From: an uncultured Helicobacter sp.
Lineage (GTDB): Bacteria; Campylobacterota; Campylobacteria; Campylobacterales; Helicobacteraceae
DNA length: 63,677 bases
Assembly (NCBI GenBank): GCA_949287835.1
Contig: CASEHV010000030.1
Coordinates: 1-63,677 of the forward strand
Direction: 5' to 3'
The position numbers and the translations under genes are program-made. A model generated the notes under the pieces. It was given only the letters and a program-made list of their open reading frames with translations. It ran no database searches and was not told the DNA's origin. Of this stretch, positions 1 to 7,707 are shown one piece after another. Each line of letters begins with the position of its first letter. The stretch's first letter is position 1.

Positions 1-26
1 TTATCAATTTCTTATATTAATAAGAA

Positions 27-66
27 TCTATATTTATCATAAATAAATAAAAATGATAAATATAGA
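27..66. promoter_or_regulatory. 14-bp perfect inverted repeat upstream of the alcohol dehydrogenase promoter
   Basis: Arms TCTATATTTATCAT (27-40) and ATGATAAATATAGA (53-66) are exact reverse complements around a 12-nt A-rich spacer. The element ends about 30 nt before the -35 box of the downstream gene. It could be an activator or repressor site, or the AT-rich terminator of a gene left of the window. The ATGATAAAT half-sites vaguely recall Fur-type boxes, but I cannot assign a regulator. Confidence 0.45.
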
Positions 67-94
67 AAAACTATAAATTTTCAATATTTATCTA

Positions 95-124
95 TTGACA
101 GGAAACACTAAATTATAGTCTAAT
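95..124 (+). promoter_or_regulatory. Sigma-70-type promoter of the alcohol dehydrogenase
   Basis: A consensus -35 TTGACA (95-100) is followed after 18 nt by TCTAAT (119-124). The promoter lies between the large inverted repeat at 27-66 and the smaller one at 133-152. A consensus -35 is uncommon in Helicobacter promoters, so strong expression is plausible. The alternative -10, TATAGT at 114-119, is spaced too closely. Confidence 0.5.
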
Positions 125-132
125 AGCTATAG

Positions 133-152
133 GCTTGATTGAGTAATCAAGC
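133..152 (+). promoter_or_regulatory. 8-bp inverted repeat in the leader of the alcohol dehydrogenase mRNA
   Basis: GCTTGATT (133-140), loop GAGT, AATCAAGC (145-152): a perfect 8-bp stem just downstream of the predicted start site and 10 nt before the AAGGAG ribosome site (163-168). It could be an operator or an mRNA stem-loop affecting stability or translation. Confidence 0.4.
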
Positions 153-176
153 AAATTTTCGTAAGGAGAATAAATT

Positions 177-1235
177 ATGGCTAAGAAAATGAAAGCAGCA
201 GTCGTAAAAGAGTTTGGAAAACCTCTAAGCATACAAGAAGTAGATGTTCCAACTGTAGGCGATGGTCAAGTGCTAGTAAAAATTGAAGCCTGTGGCGTCT
301 GCCATACAGACCTGCACGCAGTAGATGGCGACTGGCCTGTAAAACCAAATCTAAAAGCACTGCCCGGTGGTGGCTTTATTCCCGGTCATGAAGGCGTTGG
401 ATATGTCGTAGAAGTCGGCAAGGGCGTTACTCATGTAAAAGAGGGAGATGCAGTTGGGATTCCGTGGCTTTATAGTGCATGTGGGCATTGTGAGCATTGC
501 ATGAGTGGCTGGGAGACATTGTGTCAAAGTCAGCAAAATGGTGGATACTCTGTAAATGGTGGCTTTGCAGAATATGCCCTAGCAGATGCAAACTATGTAG
601 GAATCCTAAAAAAAGATACAAATTTCCTAAACATAGCACCTATCCTTTGTGCTGGCGTTACAGTATATAAGGGTATCAAAATGACAGAGGCAAGACCGGG
701 TCAGTGGATAACCATATCTGGTATCGGCGGACTTGGACACTTAGCGGTGCAGTATGCAAGGGCTATGGGACTAAATGTAGCTGCCATTGATGTAGCAGAT
801 GATAAGCTTGAATTAGCAAAAAAATATGGTGCGACAGTAGTAGCTAATGCAAAAGATTTAGGAGAGCAAGGCACTATTGATAAAATAGTCAAGGAAACCA
901 ACGGCGGAACTCACGGCGTCCTAGTAACCGCTGTGCATCCAGTAGCGTTTAAACAAGCTGTTGGTGTTGTAAGACGAGGTGGCACTGTGGCTATGAATGG
1001 TCTTCCTCCAGGTGAGTTTCCTGTAAATATCTTTGGCATGATTCTAAATGGTGTAACAATTAGAGGCTCTATCGTTGGGACAAGACAAGACTTACAAGAG
1101 GCAATAAACTTTGCAGAAGACCAAAAAGTAGCTGCACACGTAGCTCCTGCAAAGCTAGAAGAAATTAACGATGTCTTTGATAGAATGAAAAAAGGTAAGA
1201 TTGATGGCAGAATGGTGCTAGATTTTAGAAAGTAA
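177..1235 (+). CDS. Zinc-dependent alcohol dehydrogenase (AdhP/AdhA type)
   Basis: A 352-residue medium-chain dehydrogenase that interconverts primary alcohols and aldehydes with NAD(H) in the cytoplasm. Visible zinc ligands are catalytic C42 (motif GVCHTD), H71 with E72 (PGHEG) and C158; the structural zinc site is C102/C105/C108/C116. The NAD-binding loop GIGGLGHLA lies at 182-190. Length is normal for the family, and an AAGGAG site 8 nt upstream fixes the start. The gene appears monocistronic, with its own strong promoter and two inverted repeats upstream suggesting regulated expression. The family assignment is secure; the natural substrate (ethanol, or an aldehyde to be detoxified) is not visible. 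Confidence 0.93.
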   Translation: MAKKMKAAVVKEFGKPLSIQEVDVPTVGDGQVLVKIEACGVCHTDLHAVDGDWPVKPNLKALPGGGFIPGHEGVGYVVEVGKGVTHVKEGDAVGIPWLYSACGHCEHCMSGWETLCQSQQNGGYSVNGGFAEYALADANYVGILKKDTNFLNIAPILCAGVTVYKGIKMTEARPGQWITISGIGGLGHLAVQYARAMGLNVAAIDVADDKLELAKKYGATVVANAKDLGEQGTIDKIVKETNGGTHGVLVTAVHPVAFKQAVGVVRRGGTVAMNGLPPGEFPVNIFGMILNGVTIRGSIVGTRQDLQEAINFAEDQKVAAHVAPAKLEEINDVFDRMKKGKIDGRMVLDFRK

Positions 1236-1267
1236 AATAGCACAAATTCACTACCTTTAAAGTGATG

Positions 1268-1295
1268 CTTTTTGCGAAGCTATCTTTGCAAAAAG
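1268..1295. terminator. Hairpin after the alcohol dehydrogenase gene
   Basis: CTTTTTGC (1268-1275) and GCAAAAAG (1288-1295) form an 8-bp stem with a 12-nt loop, 33 nt after the stop codon. There is no T run on the plus strand, so it is at best a weak intrinsic terminator or 3'-end processing stem. Confidence 0.3.
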
Positions 1296-1348
1296 TGATA
1301 AAAAACTATACTAAAATAATGCCACATAAACTAATATAGGATTTACAA

Positions 1349-2023
1349 ATGTTAAACAAGGCATTACTAGGTAGGACATTATTCGCTCTAGCTACTCTCT
1401 CATGTATGACGTATGCAAAAAACGGCGTGTTTGTGGGAGTGGAGTATGGAAATAGCATTTTGTTTTCAAATAGCGTAGTTCCAACGCATCTAAACCCACC
1501 GCGTAACACAGAGAGTCTAACCATAAAAACCCCCGCATTAATGAATATAGGCATTAGCGTAGGTATGCAGTATGAGATAAATGATAGATTCTATATAAGA
1601 GGCTATCTGCATTATCTATATGGTCTTGGCATTGATTCCATTAGCTACTCTGTCATCAATGGCACGAATACGCAAGACTCCGTGTTAGATAAGAAAACCA
1701 CTGATATACACAATGCCATTAGTGCTGGGATAAATGCGTATTATAGTTTCTATAATGGAGATATAAGCATATATGTGTTAGGGGGACTTGAGCTAGGATT
1801 TAATGTTGCACTCTCGTATAATACAACCTCAAGCGCCTCGCAGAGTTTTAGCAAGACAGATTTTATCATGCCTATTAATATCGGGATAGGATTAGGCTTT
1901 GAGGATAGTCATCATTTAGAGTTTAAAATATCCATTCCTACATTCTCTACCACTTATGCACAAAGTGAGAATGTAACGATTAGAAATCTAGGATTCCTAG
2001 TTGGATATTATTACCTATTTTAG
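1349..2023 (+). CDS. Helicobacter-type outer membrane protein
   Basis: A 224-residue protein with a signal peptide (about residues 1-23; cleavage after MTYA is plausible). The mature part has alternating aromatic/polar strands and ends in YYYLF; a terminal Phe preceded by hydrophobics is the usual beta-barrel sorting signal. The start NGVFVGVEYGNS resembles the small outer membrane proteins of Helicobacter. Probable 8-stranded barrel; function unknown. A -10-like TATACT lies at 1307-1312. The gene converges on ccoI and its last 9 nt overlap the end of that gene. Confidence 0.75.
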   Translation: MLNKALLGRTLFALATLSCMTYAKNGVFVGVEYGNSILFSNSVVPTHLNPPRNTESLTIKTPALMNIGISVGMQYEINDRFYIRGYLHYLYGLGIDSISYSVINGTNTQDSVLDKKTTDIHNAISAGINAYYSFYNGDISIYVLGGLELGFNVALSYNTTSSASQSFSKTDFIMPINIGIGLGFEDSHHLEFKISIPTFSTTYAQSENVTIRNLGFLVGYYYLF

Positions 2024-4414
2024 GTAGATTCTAAGTGAGTTTAGCACGACACAAAGGGAGCTAATACTCATGAAAATGGCAGCAAAAAGTGGAATCACAT
2101 AGCCACATAACGCAGCGGGGATAGCAAGGGAATTATATATTAAGCTTAATATGAGATTTTGCTTAATGATTCCAAACGTCCTTTTGGATATGATGAAAGA
2201 CTCCCTCAAGGTATCAAGACCATCATCTAATATAACCACATCGCTGTGTGCAAGTGAGACTTCACTCCCGCTACCCATAGAGATTCCTACCTGTGCATAT
2301 TTTAGTGCTAAAGAATCATTTAACCCATCGCCTATCATCACGACATTTTTCCCGCTATTAATCAAAGATGAGATTCTATCTGCCTTTTGAAGTGGTCTTA
2401 GAGAATGATAATATTCCTTGATACGCAGAGAATCTGCTATATGCCTAACGCTACGTTCTCTATCGCCACTTGCTATACAAATCTCTTTTTTCATATCCCT
2501 TAATGTATTCACAAGCTCTTCTGCTCCCTTTTTTAGCGTATCGCTAAGATAAAAAATATAGACTATCCTATCATCACATGCAAGATAGAATTTAGTATGC
2601 AGACATTCTTCATCATCTACCCTCAACCCCCTCTCTTTCATAAAGCTCTCACTCCCCCCTATGACTACATGCTCCTCTATCTGTGCCTCAAAACCCCTGC
2701 CCTCTATTAAAGAAAAACTAGAAATATTAGAATCCGCTTGTTCTTGCTCCAAATGCTCTAATATGGAAGTGGCGATTCTATGCGGATTTAGCCTCATGAT
2801 ACTAGCTATGACAAAAGAATCTTTACTTAAATCCCCGCTAAAGATTCCAGACCCCCCCATGCTAAGAGTCCTCTCTACACTCATATTTCCACTTGTAAGT
2901 GTGCCTGTCTTATCAAAGACTATATAATCAGACTTTGCTAAAGATTCCAAAAAGCTAGTTTTTGTGAAAATAATCTTATGCTTAAAGCCCACATTTAGCC
3001 CCACCACACTAGCAATGGGCGTAGCAAGTGCCAAAGCACACGGACAGGCAATCACAATCACAGATACGCATATTAGCAAACTCATCTCAAAGCCAGAATC
3101 AAGCAAAAAATAATGACATAAAAATCCAAGTGCCGCTATGCTTAAAACGACTTTGCTAAAGATTCCCGCTATCCTAAAGGCAAAGGTAGCAATCTTTGGG
3201 GAGGAAAACGCACTATCATTTAGCATCTTAGATAGCCTACTCATGCTAGAATCCTCAAACTCCCTACACACCCTAAGTATCAGCGGTGAATGTAAAACGA
3301 TGCTACCAGCACTTATCTCATCACCTGCCCTTTTGCTAACAGGCATACTCTCCCCGCTAATATTGGAATAATCAAGAGTGGCATTAGATTCCACAAAGCC
3401 ATCAAAGGCTACTATCTCACCGGGCAACACTAGGATTTTAGAATCTACCTTGACATCATAGACGGATACAATCTCGCCGCTTATAAGCCTAGCCTCTAGC
3501 GGCAAAATCGCATTTAGCTTTAAGAGATTGTCATTTGCCTTTTTTTTGCTAAGTAGCTCTAGGAATTTTGCACTATATACAAATAAAATAATCATACAAA
3601 CAGACTCAAAATATGTATGCCCACTGCCGCTAAGCCACGCATAAATAGAATAAGCATACACAAGAGTAGTGCCGCTTATAACAAGGGTCTCCATGCCGAT
3701 GATTCCAGACTTTAGCCCTTTGTATGCGCGAATGTAAAACTCACTAGCACAGAAAAATAGCACAGGCGTGGCAAGCAAGAAACTAGCTAGATTTAAAATA
3801 TTAGATTCTATGGAATCTATGCCAAAAAAATGCCCGCTATACTGCCCGACATTTACCCACATGACATTCATGGTGCAGAATATTGCTACGACAATCTTTA
3901 TGTAATAATTGGTTTTATTGTATGTGGAATCTTTTTTGGAATCAAACACAATCACATCATAGCCTATATTGCGAATAGATTCCACAATGCTAGATAAAGA
4001 TATGATTCTATCATCAAAAACTAATTTAACCTTATAAGAAGTATAATTTATCTGCACATCGATAATGCCCTCAAGCCCTCGCAGTATCTTTTCATTTAGC
4101 CACACACATGCCGCACACACGATGCCCTCCAGCATAAAATGCACTTCTTTATACTCACCATGTGGCTTTAGATATTTCTCCAAGAAATTAATAGAGGAGA
4201 AATTAAAGGAGTTTTGTTTAGAGAATCTCTCTTTTGTATGCAGGGATTTATCCCCCAGCTTGTCATAGAAGGATTGCAGATTCTTATCTTGCAATAATTC
4301 ATAGACAAATTTACAGCCATTGCAGCAGAAATATAATGTAGTGCCATTCTGGCTAACACACATAAGGGAATCTGTGTCATATTCCTGATGACAATGCGAA
4401 CATGGGGTTTTCAT
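2015..4414 (-). CDS. ccoI: CcoI/FixI-type copper-translocating P1B ATPase
   Basis: A 799-residue inner-membrane pump. An N-terminal cysteine cluster (C5/C8, then CCNGC at 30-34) is typical of ATPases serving cbb3-type oxidase assembly. It is followed by a heavy-metal domain with CAAC at 100-103, eight predicted membrane segments, the ion-path motif CPC at 457-459, phosphorylation site D501 in DKTGT, and the hinge motif GDGLND. In this family the pump exports Cu(I) to the periplasm for the CcoN copper centre. No cco structural genes are in the window. A run of seven C (2852-2858) sits within the ATP-binding region. Family assignment is certain; the oxidase role is inferred from the N-terminal cysteine domain. 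Confidence 0.9.
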   Translation of the reverse strand: MKTPCSHCHQEYDTDSLMCVSQNGTTLYFCCNGCKFVYELLQDKNLQSFYDKLGDKSLHTKERFSKQNSFNFSSINFLEKYLKPHGEYKEVHFMLEGIVCAACVWLNEKILRGLEGIIDVQINYTSYKVKLVFDDRIISLSSIVESIRNIGYDVIVFDSKKDSTYNKTNYYIKIVVAIFCTMNVMWVNVGQYSGHFFGIDSIESNILNLASFLLATPVLFFCASEFYIRAYKGLKSGIIGMETLVISGTTLVYAYSIYAWLSGSGHTYFESVCMIILFVYSAKFLELLSKKKANDNLLKLNAILPLEARLISGEIVSVYDVKVDSKILVLPGEIVAFDGFVESNATLDYSNISGESMPVSKRAGDEISAGSIVLHSPLILRVCREFEDSSMSRLSKMLNDSAFSSPKIATFAFRIAGIFSKVVLSIAALGFLCHYFLLDSGFEMSLLICVSVIVIACPCALALATPIASVVGLNVGFKHKIIFTKTSFLESLAKSDYIVFDKTGTLTSGNMSVERTLSMGGSGIFSGDLSKDSFVIASIMRLNPHRIATSILEHLEQEQADSNISSFSLIEGRGFEAQIEEHVVIGGSESFMKERGLRVDDEECLHTKFYLACDDRIVYIFYLSDTLKKGAEELVNTLRDMKKEICIASGDRERSVRHIADSLRIKEYYHSLRPLQKADRISSLINSGKNVVMIGDGLNDSLALKYAQVGISMGSGSEVSLAHSDVVILDDGLDTLRESFIISKRTFGIIKQNLILSLIYNSLAIPAALCGYVIPLFAAIFMSISSLCVVLNSLRIYLK

Positions 4415-4498
4415 GGGAATCCTTTATAGTAATTATAGACAACTTTAGAGTCTAGTGGGAAATTTATATATGTCATTTAAGATTCTATAAAAAAATAG

Positions 4499-4504
4499 TA
4501 TAAT
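4499..4504 (+). promoter_or_regulatory. -10 box for the low-complexity anchored protein gene
   Basis: TATAAT at 4499-4504, with an A/T-rich upstream region and no clear -35, as is common in Helicobacter. A purine-rich ribosome site AGAGGA (4524-4529) precedes the ATG at 4535. Confidence 0.4.
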
Positions 4505-4534
4505 CGAAACATTAAAAGTAAAAAGAGGATTGTT

Positions 4535-6238
4535 ATGAGAGCTGTTTTAGTGATAGTAGTAGCATTGGTATTTATAGGTGGTGCAGTATTTTTTATAAGC
4601 AATAATGGAGATGAAAAAACTGCAAATAATCAACCCACTACAAGCAATATTACCAATGAAACACCTGTTAGCCAACCTGCAGTAGAGCCAATAAATAATG
4701 CAAGTAATATTGATAACACAACAAGTAACACCAATGATAGTATGACTAACGAAAATGCGATTCCACAAGAGACACAGGAAGCACAAAGTGAAAACACGCA
4801 GAAAACACAGAGCAATGACAAACAAGACAATAAAAACGACATGAAAAATGAAAATACACAAAAAGAAACTCATAAAACACAACACAAAACAGCAAATAAA
4901 GTAGCACACAATGCGAACAAAACGCATACCCATAAGCAAACACATAAAGATACCAACAAAGATAAAGTAGTGGTAGAAGAGGAAAAACAAATAAATAAGG
5001 TTGATGAAAAAGATGATTCTAAGCAATCTGAAAATATTAGTAATAAAGATGATGATATAGATTCAAAAAATACAACACAAAATGAGGATAGCGATAGGAT
5101 AGCTCAAAATGACGACAACAAAGCGATTACAGATAATGCCAATGCTAATAGCGATGAAATTAAAGATGAACCAGGCGATGATGACATTATAATAGATGAT
5201 AATGAAAACCAAGATAATAAAGTCATAGATGACAGTAAAGATGTAGATGAACAATCAGAACAAGAAGATGCAAATAATAAAGAAAAAATGACAGATGAGG
5301 AGCAAGAAAACGCATATATGGATAATCCAAGTAGCACAGGAAGCAATGCAGAAAGTAATAATGGAGAAGAAAATCAAGATGAAGCGACAACAAATAATAA
5401 CTACGCAGATGAAAATTACAGAGACAGGGATTATTGCAGCATAACACCAACTTGCGATGATGCAAGTATATCTTTGAAACTCACAGAGATTTCACTAGAT
5501 ACACATGCACAAACAAGAGCAGAGGAAGAGAGAAAACTAAAGGGAGATGAAGGCTATGATGATTTTATGAATCTATGGTTACAAACAAGAGGCAGAATAC
5601 TTCCAAAGCTAACAGCTCATGTAGGTGATGTGGTAGATTTTGGATTACATGATTCTGGCAATATTCGCCGTTGCAAAGCAGAATACTACACAGAAGTGTT
5701 AGAGGATTTCGGCAATGGCTGGAAGGATAAAAAGGGAGATAAATCTAGCATTTATACAACAACGTATGATGTCTCATGTGTTGATAATAAAACTGCTATA
5801 AAAGTATTAAGCAGTGAGAAGTTAGTTGATAGTAGAGTGCATGACAATCATGGAAAACAGGAACCGCCCGTGTGCTATGATGAAAATGTAAAAAATACCA
5901 TAGCTAATGCCTTGTTTGATTATCACGCACAGCATAGAGCAATGCAGATTGGCAGAGAAAAGGGAGAGCGTGCGAGGATAGAGTTTCTAAAATTATGGGC
6001 AGATACAAAAAGGGAGTTATATCCAAAGATAGAACCTAAAATATATAACATAAACTCTCTTGGAGTATATGATAATAATGGATTGGTTAGACGATGCTCT
6101 GCTAGCTATCACACAGAGGTATTAGAGGATTTCGGCAGTGGCTGGAAGGATAAAAAGGGTGATAGGTCTCCACAGGAAACTATCCGCTACAAACTAAGAT
6201 ATGGTAGCGACAATAAAGTGTTGCTTGATATAGAATAA
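4535..6238 (+). CDS. Anchored or secreted low-complexity protein with tandem C-terminal domains
   Basis: 567 residues, not recognised. Residues 1-22 form one hydrophobic segment (signal anchor or uncleaved signal). About residues 24-295 are a low-complexity stretch of N, D, E, K, T and Q, probably a flexible spacer. The C-terminal part holds two related modules (about 300-430 and 440-567), each with a Cys early on, a charged helix ending near a Trp (NLWLQTR / KLWADTK), a central Cys (RRCKAEY / RRCSASY) and then TEVLEDFG-GWKDKKGD. The two DNA copies of that last motif are nearly identical (5699-5741 and 6122-6164) although the surrounding modules have diverged. The layout suggests an envelope-tethered binding protein with periplasmic or surface domains. 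No function is claimed. Confidence 0.75.
   Translation: MRAVLVIVVALVFIGGAVFFISNNGDEKTANNQPTTSNITNETPVSQPAVEPINNASNIDNTTSNTNDSMTNENAIPQETQEAQSENTQKTQSNDKQDNKNDMKNENTQKETHKTQHKTANKVAHNANKTHTHKQTHKDTNKDKVVVEEEKQINKVDEKDDSKQSENISNKDDDIDSKNTTQNEDSDRIAQNDDNKAITDNANANSDEIKDEPGDDDIIIDDNENQDNKVIDDSKDVDEQSEQEDANNKEKMTDEEQENAYMDNPSSTGSNAESNNGEENQDEATTNNNYADENYRDRDYCSITPTCDDASISLKLTEISLDTHAQTRAEEERKLKGDEGYDDFMNLWLQTRGRILPKLTAHVGDVVDFGLHDSGNIRRCKAEYYTEVLEDFGNGWKDKKGDKSSIYTTTYDVSCVDNKTAIKVLSSEKLVDSRVHDNHGKQEPPVCYDENVKNTIANALFDYHAQHRAMQIGREKGERARIEFLKLWADTKRELYPKIEPKIYNINSLGVYDNNGLVRRCSASYHTEVLEDFGSGWKDKKGDRSPQETIRYKLRYGSDNKVLLDIE
5699..6164 (+). repeat. Near-identical internal DNA repeat of the tandem domain
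   Basis: Segments 5699-5741 and 6122-6164 match at 41 of 43 bases, 423 bp (141 codons) apart, while flanking module sequence is only loosely similar. This points to recent gene conversion or strong constraint on the EDFG-GWKDKKGD motif. Confidence 0.8.
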
Positions 6239-6250
6239 TTCAATCATAAA

Positions 6251-6279
6251 TTGACTTCATCTTCAAATTATGCTATAAT
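6251..6279 (+). promoter_or_regulatory. Consensus-like promoter of the tRNA(CAU) gene
   Basis: TTGACT (6251-6256), a 17-nt spacer, TGC-TATAAT (-10 at 6274-6279). The tRNA starts 14 nt after the -10. It is a useful local reference because the 7-kb phase-variable candidate uses the same -35 with a 19-nt spacer. Confidence 0.75.
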
Positions 6280-6292
6280 TCTAGCTCTAAAA

Positions 6293-6370
6293 GTCAGGGT
6301 AGCTCAGCTGGTTTAGAGCGCTGGTCTCATAAGCCGGAGGTCGGGGGTTCAAGTCCCCCCCTTGACACCA
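6293..6370 (+). tRNA. tRNA with CAU anticodon (elongator Met, or Ile2)
   Basis: 78 nt including an encoded CCA. Acceptor GTCAGGG pairs with CCTTGAC (one G-T). The anticodon loop CTCATAA holds CAT at 6328-6330, and the T-arm has GGTTCAAGTCC. The G1-C72 pair argues against initiator tRNA. Elongator Met cannot be separated from lysidine-modified Ile2 by eye. Confidence 0.93.
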
Positions 6371-6445
6371 TATTACTACACACATTGAAATAAATTCCTT
6401 TTTATATTACAATACGTTATAAATTTTTATGATAGGAGTTACAAT

Positions 6446-6730
6446 ATGAAAAAGTTGTTTATAACTTTAATGCTATCTATTAGTGCATTGGGTTTTTGTC
6501 AAGATAGTATAGATGATGCTATAAAGGCATACAACGAGCAGAACTATACAAAAGCCATTGAGATTTTCAAAAAGCTATGTGATGCAAAAGATGCAAAAGC
6601 CTGCTCTAGTCTTGGCTATATGTATAGAAGTGCAAAGGGTGTAAAAGCTGATGATAATCTAGCAAAGACTTATTATAAAAAAGCATGTGATGCTGGAGAT
6701 AAAGAATCCTGCTCTAATGTAAATTGGTAG
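6446..6730 (+). CDS. Small secreted Hcp-like protein with Sel1-type repeats
   Basis: 94 residues: an N-terminal signal peptide (about 1-19, ending near GFCQ), then about two Sel1/Hcp-type helical repeats, recognisable by the paired cysteines (LC...AC and AC...SC) and the SLGYMYRSAKGV motif. In Helicobacter, Hcp proteins are cysteine-rich, disulfide-bonded periplasmic or secreted repeat proteins, some linked to immune recognition and weak penicillin binding. This is a very short member; known ones have four or more repeats, so it may be a truncated or minimal version. A TAGGAG site precedes the ATG. Expressed downstream of the tRNA, probably from its own promoter. Confidence 0.75.
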   Translation: MKKLFITLMLSISALGFCQDSIDDAIKAYNEQNYTKAIEIFKKLCDAKDAKACSSLGYMYRSAKGVKADDNLAKTYYKKACDAGDKESCSNVNW

Positions 6731-6757
6731 GTGAAATTTAAAAGACTAAAAAACATT

Positions 6758-6780
6758 TTCCATGCTTGTGTTGCGTGGAA
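6758..6780 (+). terminator. Possible terminator of the Hcp-like gene
   Basis: TTCCATGC (6758-6765) pairs with GCGTGGAA (6773-6780), 8 bp with one G-T, 27 nt after the stop codon and followed by a weakly T-rich stretch. The rest of 6781-6982 contains a second small stem (6808-6824) and no gene that I can support. Confidence 0.4.
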
Positions 6781-6982
6781 TCATTATTTACACTCAACAT
6801 GCAATAATCTGCTTTAAGAGCAGAAAACGTAATCTAACAATTATCATACACTATTTCCAAAGATATATAACATTACAATTCACAAAAGAAGTTTGATTCT
6901 ATAGGAAAGTAAGATAAACCATCCTAAAAATTTTCTTTGCAAAATTTTTACATGGAATCTATAATTACCCCATAGCTTACCC

Positions 6983-7013
6983 TTGACTTCTTTTTTTTTT
7001 TTTTTTGTAGAAT
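6983..7013 (+). promoter_or_regulatory. Promoter with a 16-T tract in its spacer (probable phase-variable)
   Basis: -35 TTGACT (6983-6988), a 19-nt spacer containing T16 (6991-7006), -10 TAGAAT (7008-7013). Loss of two T would give the optimal 17-nt spacing seen at the tRNA promoter 700 bp upstream. Homopolymer length change in a promoter spacer is an established on/off or graded switch in Helicobacter. The downstream ATG is at 7038 with an AGAGGTGAG ribosome site. Confidence 0.65.
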
Positions 7014-7037
7014 TAAAATAAAACTAGAGGTGAGAAT

Positions 7038-7412
7038 ATGTTAGTAAAAACGCAGGAAAATAACCATAATAGTTCAAATAGCTATTATTTTGGTGATTTA
7101 GATGAGAGAGAGCTAGATTATATTTTCTCTCAAAAAAGAAATGTAGAGTTTTATGGTATTAGTAGTATGGATGCCGCAGTGGGTCGCATTGAGCATTCAA
7201 TAGAAAAGCAAAGATTTACGTGTAGAATCCGCACATCTAACAGGACTGCTTCTCTTGCAGTGGCGGCTATACCAAATCCTGTTACAGCGGCTATTGCAGT
7301 TGGCACTGCCATAGGTATAGCAGCACATAATTTGGCTACTTATGACCCAGACTTTGAAGTAATAAAGGATTATATAAACAACAAGATTATAGTGATATAT
7401 AAAAAGTTGTAA
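7038..7412 (+). CDS. Orphan 124-residue protein with Ala/Gly-rich hydrophobic segment
   Basis: Not recognised. The N-terminal 60 residues are polar (asparagine-rich start, then LDERELDYIF). A small, hydrophobic Ala/Gly-rich stretch follows (about residues 69-97, containing IPNPVTAAIAVG), which could be a membrane hairpin or a packed helical pair. The C-terminal 25 residues are mixed and end in a hydrophobic strand and KKL. There is no signal peptide. A good ribosome site and clean coding character support it as real. The gene stands alone between an Hcp-like gene and putA and is driven by the T16 promoter, so its product may vary within a population. Confidence 0.6.
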   Translation: MLVKTQENNHNSSNSYYFGDLDERELDYIFSQKRNVEFYGISSMDAAVGRIEHSIEKQRFTCRIRTSNRTASLAVAAIPNPVTAAIAVGTAIGIAAHNLATYDPDFEVIKDYINNKIIVIYKKL

Positions 7413-7707
7413 AGCACCAACAAAATGGTAGTCAATCGCCAAGTTTTATAATAAAATTATTAAACTTGTATTTTATCCCCCACCCTCCCAGAGACTGAAT
7501 GGCAATAAAGCAAAATCACAATCAACAACTTTTTTGTTATACAGACAATAACGTTTTCGACTATAAAAATATGCCACTTTCCTCAATTAGGAATTCTTAA
7601 AATATTTTTAAACACAAAACTCGGAGCAATATTCACAGCTAAAGCATAACCTTAGCGGATAAGTACTCACCTTTTACTTAAGAGTGCATATCTCTTATAA
7701 AAAAAAA
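7413..7707. other. Gene-free stretch between the orphan gene and putA
   Basis: 295 nt, AT-rich, no supportable ORF or tRNA. A short stem TAAGAG/CTCTTA (7679-7697) lies just beyond the putA stop and could mark its 3' end. I see no dispersed palindromes here. Confidence 0.4.

Noticed and set aside
4547-5465. Several long ORFs on the minus strand opposite the low-complexity part of the 567-residue gene
   Set aside because: They are Cys/Phe/Leu-rich translations expected from the antisense of Asn/Asp/Lys repeats, without ribosome sites or domains.
6293-6370. Initiator tRNA-fMet
   Set aside because: The 1-72 pair is G-C; initiators have a mismatch there.
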